Assembly (NCBI RefSeq): GCF_000497045.1 | Contig: NW_015961988.1 | Span: 1-64,000 of the forward strand | Length of the DNA stretch: 64,000 nt | DNA from: Kalmanozyma brasiliensis GHG001 | Lineage: Eukaryota; Basidiomycota; Ustilaginomycetes; Ustilaginales | Direction: 5' to 3' | Notes under the pieces: generated by a model | Database searches by the model: none | Told to the model about the DNA's origin: nothing | Seen by the model: the letters and a program-made list of their open reading frames with translations, nothing else | Part shown: positions 49,301-57,344 of the stretch, piece by piece | Layout: every line of letters begins with the position of its first letter | Numbering within the stretch: position 1 is the stretch's first letter | Position numbers and translations under genes: made by a program

Positions 49301-50954
49301 ACCTCGGCTGGCGCCCGTGTGGTGGCAGTCTCCGGCAGCCGCCCGACCCTCGTCTTTGCCGACTCGAAACGCTTCTCGTACAACGCGCTCAAGTACAAGG
49401 ACCAACGCAGCGTCGCTACCCTGCACGCTGGCCCCGGCAGAGTCTTCGCTGCGTTCGCTTTGTCCGACTCGATCGAACTGGCCTCCATCGGTGCCTTGAG
49501 GCAACGTGACATCCGCACCTTCCCCCTTGGCCTGAACCAACCTCTTGCCATTGCGCAATGGGCCAACAGAAAAGTGTTCGCTGTCTGCACGTGGGAGTTC
49601 CTTCCTCTGGGGACTGCGACCAGATCCAACGGACCACGAGGAGCAGTGCGCATCCTGGACCACACTACCTTCGAGGTGCTCGACGAGATCCGTCTCGAGC
49701 CGGACGAGCGACCGAACTGCATCACCGTGCTGCGCGCCCAAGGACACGAGATGCTGGTCGTCGGGACGGGTTTTGTAACTGATCAGACCCACGAGACTAC
49801 TCACGGACGCCTTGTTGGCTTCGACGTTTCGTCCGGCTCCTCACGCACCAAGGAAGAGCGAGGAAGGCTCCGCAAGTTCTTCGAGCATGACGAGAAGGGC
49901 AACGTATACAGCGTGCAGTCCATCAACAATCGTCTCGCGGCTGCCGTCAATTCCGAGGTCAAGATCTACAGTGTCGTCGATCCGCGTCCGAGCGATGTCC
50001 CGGCGCCTCGCATCAAGGTGCGACAGCGAGGCAGTTGGGCTTCCTCGTTCATTGCCTGCAATCTGTCGGTAATCGAGCCGGATCGAATCGTGGTCGGAGA
50101 TGCGCTTCGATCGATGAATGTGCTCCACGTGCATCCATACACGGCCAGGCTCACCGAGATCGCGAGGGACTGCGATCCGTTCTGGTCGACCGCCACAGAG
50201 CTGCTAGACGACGAAAGCCAGACGTACATCGGTGCAGACATCAGCTTCAACCTGTACACGACGCAGAGGGTGCCGCTTAGCGAGGAAGTTAAAGCGCGCA
50301 TTCGCCGCGCTCGCGAGCAGGAGATGGAACGGTCGGTCAACGCTGTGGATCCTCGCACAACCAGAGATCCTAACGAGGTCGATCGATACGCTCATGTCAT
50401 GCAGCGCAACGCAGTCTGGCATTATGGTGATATGATCAACAAATTCTGCAGGCGTAAGTACTTTCCCGCATCAGCCGCATCGCAATCGCTCGGCCCATCC
50501 GCTGACATGCGCTCTCTCTCTCGCTCTTCTTACTTTTTCAGGATCGCTCGTCCCAGACCCGGGGCCAAACGCAGCAGTGCGACCACGACTCTTGTTCTGC
50601 ACAGCCGCCGGCGCAATTGGCGTCATCGCGCACGTTCGAGACGATGAGGCCCGTCTGCTCGCCAAGGTCGAACGCAACATTCTCTCGCTCATCGCATCGA
50701 CTTCAGCTGCAGCCTCAGCCGGCGTCGTGGGCAACATCGCACACTCGGACTGGCGCACTCTTCGAACGGACCACCGAGTTCAGGCGCCGGCCGGCTTCCT
50801 CGACGCCAACGTCTTGCAGAAGTTTGTCGATGGAAGGCTGGACCGTCAGGAGCGTGACAAGGTGGTAACTGGTCCAAACTCGGAGGTGGAAGCGCTGGGA
50901 GTGGAGAGAGAGGTGGTTGAGCAGCTCATTGAGGCTTTGAGCCAGGTTTGTTGA
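46337..50954 (+). CDS. DDB1: DDB1-like beta-propeller protein (CUL4 adaptor / UV-damage binding)
   Basis: DDB1 is a triple-beta-propeller scaffold that links substrate receptors to CUL4 ubiquitin ligases and acts in UV-damage recognition. Exon 1 (46337-50453) and exon 2 (50542-50954), separated by an 88-nt intron with a CTGAC branch site, give 1509 residues. Family correspondences are the early LLVLTDHYRPRLI segment, SALGIWTEPFSPTTIKLGQRIALSHVYKGVAKVVP, ETLGHTSQPAGSQALSYLGDGLVCVAS, and the C-terminal run HTTFEVLDEI, GRLVGFDVS, SFIACNLSVIEPDRIVVGDALRS and EIARDCDPFWSTATELLDD. Splicing restores NKFCRRSLVPDPG at the position of the family's FCxGSL motif. Human DDB1 has 1140 residues; the excess lies mainly in low-complexity inserts at about 275-485. 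Related propeller families (CPSF160, SF3B3) fit less well. Confidence 0.85.
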
Positions 50955-51104
50955 TGTCGTCCGACAAGGGTCACAGACACGCAATCTCACTTTCAGTCTC
51001 TCTTGATCGACACGCAGTGTGACGTTTGATTGTGTTCGGACAGCAAACGATGGTCTGACCACAAAGTCGTTCCATCCGGAGTGCGATTGCTCTTGCAAAA
51101 AAGC

Positions 51105-53882
51105 TCACAAAACAGCAGCAGGAGTGACGTACACATGACCCAGACCATCGAGCGAGACTGTCTCGCGACCACCCGACATACTCTGGTACTGCATCTGCAG
51201 CGACGGAATAGCATGGTATCCGGGAGACAGGCATCGAAGACCCATCGCGATCGTTCTGCTCTGAGAGGGCAGGATTGAGGCCTGGAGGCTGAGATGGTCC
51301 TGAACGGGGATGAGGCCATTGAGCGTTTCGGCTTGTGAAGTGAGCAAGGAAGATTTGAGACGGGCTGAGTCTGCGTCCATCAATCTGCCCTTGACGAGGC
51401 CTGCTGTTGTGTCCATTGAATCTCTGTTTCCCGCCTTTGCCAAGTCGTGACTGGTCAAGCATGGCGACGGTTGCGCCCAGGACAAGGTCACGCCTGCGAT
51501 CGCATCCGCCTCATCATCGACGATGGACGCGCCAGACTTGTAGAGGATGGCGAGATCGACCATGACTGTGTCGCCCGTTTGGAATCGCACCGCTCGCTCA
51601 TCTGCGGTCGACACGAGGATCGATGTGGGATGCAGCGTTTTCGCGCCCGTCGACACAGATGGCCGCGCAACACCGTCCTCGCCTAGACTGGATTCGAACT
51701 TGACTTCTCCCTCTGCAGCCACGTCTCTGGTATTGGTACCAGCACGACTGACGGTCGAAAGAACGACAAGGCCTCCTCCAGCCGCCTCCCTGATCCCGGT
51801 CGAGGTGGACATCCATGGCCGGATGCTCTTTGTCGCAGAGTGCGAAGCCGTGCGAGTGCGGGTAGCTCTTGCCTTGGCCTTGTCCAAGAAGCTCGTTGAT
51901 GTCTGCGGGTGCACCAGTTCTGAGCTTGGAGCTGCAATTGTTGCGGTAGACACATGACGAGCTGAGCTTTCTCGGAGTGGCGTAGGGAATCCTAATCCCA
52001 GTTGACCTGATTTTGGCGTCCGCGTGATGTCTGCTTGAGTATAAGTCGATCGATTGGCACCGAGCGCAGCTGCTCGCAACGATGATGCAGAGTACTGCGC
52101 GTTGCCCGCCACTGGGCCGGCAGCAGACTGATCCAAACTGCCCATAGACGGCCCTTTGGCGATGTAGTCCCGCTTCGCAGCATCCGACAAAACCGGTGCG
52201 AGATCGAGAGCGCAGTTCCACTGCGAATCAAAGTCAGCCAATTGCTCCTGCTCCCCCTGAGGCCGGCCAGAGACGGTGATGGTGACGTTCCTTGCACCGG
52301 CCGCGCGATTGTCCAGTGCTCCAGCACGACCGTTGTGCTGCGCATGGTCCGCTTCGGCCGAAACATAGAAAAGCATGTTGTGCTGGCTGCCGCGCGTCAA
52401 CTGTATTGGCAGTACCATTGCCATGGGCTGCAATGGTTTCGCGAGGATCTGATGCGAATCCTGCTGATCCGCTCCACCCTTCTCGATCTTGATATGGATG
52501 TCGTTGACGACAAAGCTCGACTCGGACTCCATGGGGTTCTCGAGCTCGACGCTGAGCACCAATCTGGTGCTCTCGAGCTCCGCCGAGGGCTGATGCGATG
52601 ACGGGCGACGGTGAACATGGGGGTCGTATTGTGTGACGAGCGTACGCATGCGCACGTTGAGCCCGGTCTTGAGGGGTAGGATCTGTCTGGTGCTTCGTTT
52701 GTAGATCTGCAGGCCTGGCGATTGCTGCTGCTCTTCCTCCAACTGCGATCTGCTCGTGCCCTGCGACGATGGAATTGGGGTCAGATTGTGACCAGAAGCC
52801 GGCCTCGATGCGAAAGAAGCAAGGTCGCCATTGCTGCTCGGACGGGACGTCAATTTGGTGCGTGTTGCGTCGCCGGTTAGGGCCTCGCTTCTCCGGCTCT
52901 GTATTGCGTGAAGAGCGATTGAGCCCGAGCGAGGAGTGATGACGCTATTGTTGCCGCCAATGACGTCCTTGGATAGGTGTGCGAGGTAGGAGCCGAGACC
53001 ATTGGGACCGTCGAGGCCGAGCGCGGAAGAGGCTTTTGCTCTGGCTTGACTCTGAAGCGGCGATTCGTCAGGATACACAGGACCTTCGTGCAGAGGAGTG
53101 AGGAGCGAGTGCGCGAAGCCAGAGCGAACGAACGCCTTGGAAGATGGTGCAGGAATGAAGTGGTCCAACAGCGCATAGTCGAGGCGCAACGTGAGCGCAG
53201 CAGTGACGGAGAGCAGGGGCTGAAAAGGCGTTGCCAAAAAGTTGATGGGCACACGACAATGCCAATGAACGCTCCAGTGCTGCGCCTCGTGCGTGAGATA
53301 AGCACGATGCGATGAGCCAGCCGCCGTGGGTGTTGAGGTTTTCGGCTCATCTTTCAATGTGCGATGGGGCTTAGGCGGCTGGTTGCCAGCCCAAGCGTTG
53401 GAGAAGGCACGGACGGAGGCATGGTGTGTCTGATTTGGGTCGGCATGAGGGTTATGCGATGGCAAAAGCTGGAGGGATTCAAACTGACGATGAACGCTAG
53501 AGAGAGGCTCGTATGGATTGGTAGACCTGTTGAGGCGTGTGGAGGATGATGACTGGTGGGGTACGTAGTCGGTGAGAAGGTTGACATGGATGCAGGCGAG
53601 GAGTGCGTTGAGGTGCGGCGGGATACTCTGGTGGCCGAGGGATGCGGTCACTGGCAGAGCAGGCAGCGGCAGCGCTTGTGAGTAGACAGCACCTTGCGCA
53701 TATGAGGAGGAGGCTATGGGTAGTAGCGGATCCGAAGGTAGTGTCAAGATGGCCTCCACGTTGAGCACTTCGTCGAAGAAGACGACCGATCTGGGGGTCG
53801 AGGGCGAGGAAGAAGGAATCCTGAGCGAAAGACGACCTTTGGAGAAGAGCTCAGCCAGATCAGCTGCTGCCAGAGACGGCAT
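51105..53882 (-). CDS. TRAPP-II subunit Trs65/TRAPPC13-like protein
   Basis: The 925-residue intronless protein starts at the first ATG (53882). It has no membrane segment and has several Ser/Pro/His-rich disordered parts. In its middle and C-terminal region the stretch KTGLNVRMRTLVTQYDP followed by LVLSVELENPMESESSFVVNDIHIKIE resembles the Ig-like part of the Trs65 family. Trs65 helps TRAPP-II act as a guanine nucleotide exchange factor at the late Golgi. The end (SLDGLGHVYVTPAAVL) is compact and could be the last beta strand. Sequence identity in this family is low, so the assignment is by pattern only; a TRAPPC-like protein of another type is the main alternative. It converges on DDB1 (150-bp gap) and diverges from BCAT (206 bp). 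Confidence 0.6.
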   Translation of the reverse strand: MPSLAAADLAELFSKGRLSLRIPSSSPSTPRSVVFFDEVLNVEAILTLPSDPLLPIASSSYAQGAVYSQALPLPALPVTASLGHQSIPPHLNALLACIHVNLLTDYVPHQSSSSTRLNRSTNPYEPLSSVHRQFESLQLLPSHNPHADPNQTHHASVRAFSNAWAGNQPPKPHRTLKDEPKTSTPTAAGSSHRAYLTHEAQHWSVHWHCRVPINFLATPFQPLLSVTAALTLRLDYALLDHFIPAPSSKAFVRSGFAHSLLTPLHEGPVYPDESPLQSQARAKASSALGLDGPNGLGSYLAHLSKDVIGGNNSVITPRSGSIALHAIQSRRSEALTGDATRTKLTSRPSSNGDLASFASRPASGHNLTPIPSSQGTSRSQLEEEQQQSPGLQIYKRSTRQILPLKTGLNVRMRTLVTQYDPHVHRRPSSHQPSAELESTRLVLSVELENPMESESSFVVNDIHIKIEKGGADQQDSHQILAKPLQPMAMVLPIQLTRGSQHNMLFYVSAEADHAQHNGRAGALDNRAAGARNVTITVSGRPQGEQEQLADFDSQWNCALDLAPVLSDAAKRDYIAKGPSMGSLDQSAAGPVAGNAQYSASSLRAAALGANRSTYTQADITRTPKSGQLGLGFPTPLRESSARHVSTATIAAPSSELVHPQTSTSFLDKAKARATRTRTASHSATKSIRPWMSTSTGIREAAGGGLVVLSTVSRAGTNTRDVAAEGEVKFESSLGEDGVARPSVSTGAKTLHPTSILVSTADERAVRFQTGDTVMVDLAILYKSGASIVDDEADAIAGVTLSWAQPSPCLTSHDLAKAGNRDSMDTTAGLVKGRLMDADSARLKSSLLTSQAETLNGLIPVQDHLSLQASILPSQSRTIAMGLRCLSPGYHAIPSLQMQYQSMSGGRETVSLDGLGHVYVTPAAVL

Positions 53883-54088
53883 CGCAGCCAATGAGAGCTG
53901 CGAATTGAGCTGCTATTAAGCTTGCAGTTGGGGTCAGTGGAGGTAGGGAACAAAGGATGTTGTCCAACACTTGTGTTTAACGTTTGGAAAGAGTGGTCTG
54001 AGCGCCAAGGAAAATTCGACCACTGTTAGGGCGTCGAACCGCTGTGACCCCCGGATTTCAAGAGCCGGTTGAGGCGAGGATGTAAATC
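53883..54088. promoter_or_regulatory. Short bidirectional promoter, Trs65-like / BCAT
   Basis: Only 206 bases separate the two divergent ATGs, while other divergent pairs here have more than 1.2 kb. No TATA-like element is obvious. The two genes probably share regulatory sequence. Confidence 0.5.
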
Positions 54089-55461
54089 ATGCACAGGCGA
54101 GTCATGTCGAAGCTCGACTTGTTGCTTGCCTTCGCTCGACATTGTTTCCAGCCCACCTCATATCGGACTCTGTCTATCAACATGTCGACATCTTCGAACG
54201 GCCGAATCGCTACCAACCCATCCACCAAGGTGGACTGGGACAAGCTCGGATTCAAGGAGCGCGATGTCAACGGTCTGGTGCGCGTCACCTACAAGGATGG
54301 CAAATGGGGCTCACTCGAAATCTCCAAGGACAGCCACCTGAATGTGCATGCAGCTGCGCCCTGTCTCAACTACGGACAGCAGGCATTCGAGGGCATCAAG
54401 GCGTTCCGAAGCTCCACCGGCTCGGTGCGAGTGTTCCGACCTCAGGAGAACTGGCGTCGAATGAACCTGAGTGCTCGAATGGCATCCATGCCTGAGCTGC
54501 CGCAGGAGCTTTTCTTGGAAGCCATCAAGGTGGCCGTCGCGCTCAACCTCGAATATGTTCCTCCTTACAAGAAGAATGCTTCGGGAGGTGCGCTCTACAT
54601 CCGACCTCTTTTGCTCGCTACTGGACCCATGCTTCTGCTGGGCAGCCCAGACGAGTTCACGTTCTTGGTGTGGGTGACACCCGTGGGCTCGCTGTATGGC
54701 AGCGGTGCCGAGATTCCTGCCGTGGACGGATTTGTGCTCGACACATTCGACCGGACCGCTCCCATGGGTACGGGTCACACCAAGCTTGGTGGCAACTACG
54801 CGCCTGTGTTTGGTCCCACGGCTGCAGCCAAGAAGCAGGGCTACCCTATCACGCTTCATCTCGACTCGGCTTCTCACACGTACGTCGACGAGTTCTCCAC
54901 TTCGAACGCGCTCGGCGTGCAAAAGGAGGGTGATCAGATCACACTTGTGGTTCCTGACAGCACGTCGATTCTTCGATCGGTGACCAAGCTCAGCGTGCTC
55001 GATATCGCGGAAAAGCTGTGCGGCTGGAAGGTGGACCTGCGCCAGGTAGCATTTGAGGAGCTCAAGCAGAACAAGTTTGCCGAGTTCATGGCGGCAGGTA
55101 CCGCCGCGGGCATCACACCGGTGCGATCCATGTCTTACAACTCGCACAAGCCCGAGCTCAAGCACGAAAAGCTCTCAGCTGAGGGCCCCAAGTACACGTT
55201 CCCTTCGGACAACAAGGTGGTCCGCATCGACTTTGGAGACGGCAAGACTGCGGGTGAATGTGCCCAGAGGTTGTTCGACGAGTGTAAGTATGACCCAAGC
55301 GAAGCAAAGATTGTCGCTGCCAAATGCAATCGATAGCTGACCTCAACTCTAACTTTTGCGCAACAGTGACTTCTTACCAGTGCGGCGACCAGCCAGACAA
55401 GTTTGGGTGGCTCTGGCCAGAGGAGGGGATCGTTGCCGAGGATGCTAACCTCGATCGTTAA
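54089..55461 (+). CDS. BAT1: Branched-chain amino acid aminotransferase, possibly dual-targeted
   Basis: This PLP enzyme transfers the amino group between leucine, isoleucine or valine and 2-oxoglutarate. Exon 1 (54089-55283) and exon 2 (55367-55461), with an 83-nt intron (GTAAGT, CTGAC branch), give 429 residues. PLP lysine K232 lies in GTGHTKLGGNYAP. Other conserved parts are NYGQQAFEGIKAF, ALYIRPLLLATG, SNALGVQ and the spliced C-terminus LTSYQCGDQPDKFGWLWP. The first 31 residues are Arg/Leu/Ser-rich with one acidic residue, like a mitochondrial leader. A second in-frame ATG at 54182 would give a 398-residue leaderless form starting MSTSSNGR. Both ATGs have A at -3. Yeast uses two genes (BAT1, BAT2) for the two compartments. 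The symbol is by family. Confidence 0.92.
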
Positions 55462-56032
55462 GCTTGGGTGTCGTCTAGGACAGTATTCGCTTTTGCATTC
55501 GAACCTAAGATATCATATCTCGATCTCGATCTTGTGGGATGCGAACTCGAAAGTCTGAGTCGTCAGAGGGTCGAGTCTTGCACGGAGAGGCTGAGAGTTG
55601 TCGTCTCGACACCGAAGAATCTGGCTATGTTAGACCTCAAATTCGCACGTGATGGATCTGGTAAATGGATTGTCTGGCCAAGCGCCCCTGCGCCTGTGCC
55701 ACGCCTGACACTTTTTGGATTGTGCGCCTGGACCAACTGCTGCCGAATTGCTGGCTGCAGTCGCCTCACTTTCAAGTCAGCAGCGGGCGCTGTTCAACGC
55801 AGTCAGTCATACCTTGATATCGAGCATTCTTCCTTACCGTCACATTCTCACGCTTGTCACTCCTTTCGTCGCCGTCACCAGCGTCACATTGCTCAACTCG
55901 TGTACAGCTGTGCGACAGACTGCATTCAGCCAACTCAGCACCCACTCAGCAGAGTCGCCTTGGACGCATCACCCACACAACCTTCCCTCCACCTTCTCGC
56001 CTCTCGTTGGCGAGCGCTATACCTCGCCCACC
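55462..56032. other. Intergenic region, leader of VMA6
   Basis: The frame of VMA6 stays open upstream to about 55715, but conservation begins at the ATG at 56033, so the upstream part is read as promoter or leader. No separate gene is supported. Confidence 0.5.
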
Positions 56033-57121
56033 ATGGAGATGATCTCTTTCAACATGGACCACGGCTTTCTCGAAGGCATCGTCCGTGGCTACCGCACATC
56101 CCTCCTCACGTCCAACAACTACTCCTCCTTGACACAGTGCGAGACGCTCGACGACTTCAAGATGCAGCTCCAGGCCACCGACTACGGCAACTTTCTTCAG
56201 AACGAGCCGAGCCCCATTTCCACATCTACCATCGCCGAGAAGGCGACACGCAAGCTCGTCTCCGAATTTGAGTACCTGCGCACCAACGCCACTCAACCCT
56301 TGAGCAAGTTCCTCGACTACATGACGTACGCCTACATGATCGACAATGTGATCCTGCTCATCACGGGCACGCTGCACGAGCGAGACACACACGAGCTGCT
56401 CGAGCGCTGCCACCCACTCGGCGTCTTCGAGACCATGCCCGCTTTGTGTGTCGCCTCCACCGTCGAAGAGCTCTACGACTCGGTTCTTGTCGAGACCCCT
56501 CTGGCTCCCTACTTCCGCGACTGCATCTCCAAATCCGACCTCGACGACCTCAACATCGAGATCATCCGCAACACGCTCTACAAGGCCTACCTCGAGGATT
56601 TCTACGGATTCTGCAAGTCGCTCGGCGGCACCACGGCAGAGACCATGTGCGAGCTCCTCTCGTTCGAAGCCGACCGTCGCACCATCAACATCACCATCAA
56701 CTCGTTCGGCACCTCGCTCTCCAAAGAGGACCGCGCGCGTCTTTTCCCCAGCATCGGCAAGCTTTTCCCGGCTGGAAACAACGTTCTCGCCAAAGCCGAC
56801 GAGCTGGACCAAGTCAAGAGCGTTTGCGATAACATCCCTGAATACCGCTCTTTCTTCGACTCGTCAGCAGCATCAGGTGGCGGTCAACCTTCCGGCGGCG
56901 GTGGATCGAGCGGCGAGGCAAACGCAGACATGCTCGAGGACAAGATGTTCAAGCTCGAGGTGCAGCTCAACCGCATCCTCACCATCACCCAGTTCCAATT
57001 CGGTGTCTTCTACGCTTGGTTGAAGCTCAAGGAGCAGGAGATCAGGAGCATCACCTGGATCGCAGAGTGCATCGCCCAGAATGCCAGGGATAGGATCTCG
57101 GATTTCATCCCGCCTTTGTAG
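56033..57121 (+). CDS. VMA6: V-type ATPase subunit d (Vma6)
   Basis: Subunit d couples the central stalk to the membrane c-ring of the vacuolar proton pump. The 362-residue, intronless protein is the usual length for the family. The start is fixed by the conserved N-terminus [20 protein letters not shown]; the open frame upstream has no similarity. Other family parts are [39 protein letters not shown] and the C-terminal [13 protein letters not shown] Gly/Ser-rich loop of about 20 residues (near 285-305) is an insert compared with short family members. It converges on the Zn2Cys6 gene with a 223-bp gap. Confidence 0.96.
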   Translation: MEMISFNMDHGFLEGIVRGYRTSLLTSNNYSSLTQCETLDDFKMQLQATDYGNFLQNEPSPISTSTIAEKATRKLVSEFEYLRTNATQPLSKFLDYMTYAYMIDNVILLITGTLHERDTHELLERCHPLGVFETMPALCVASTVEELYDSVLVETPLAPYFRDCISKSDLDDLNIEIIRNTLYKAYLEDFYGFCKSLGGTTAETMCELLSFEADRRTINITINSFGTSLSKEDRARLFPSIGKLFPAGNNVLAKADELDQVKSVCDNIPEYRSFFDSSAASGGGQPSGGGGSSGEANADMLEDKMFKLEVQLNRILTITQFQFGVFYAWLKLKEQEIRSITWIAECIAQNARDRISDFIPPL

Positions 57122-57344
57122 TCCGTTGTGCATAGAATTTGGTCATGTCTATTGGAGTCCCGTTTGCAGAGTTCAGTTCGGAAGGTTTGGTCTGTGTCTG
57201 CTGACCGACGACGTAGATGCACAAGCTCGAGCGCAGCGCACGACCGATGCTTGCTCCCGAGGGGCGACACACTGAAGTCTCATACCCGCGCACAAGCTCA
57301 TGAGATCTGAGCAAAACCCATTGCTTGCACTGTCTGAGCTCGCA

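Noticed and set aside
55715..56032. In-frame N-terminal extension of VMA6
   Set aside because: The frame is open, but the conserved start of subunit d coincides with the ATG at 56033, and the upstream translation has no likeness to the family.
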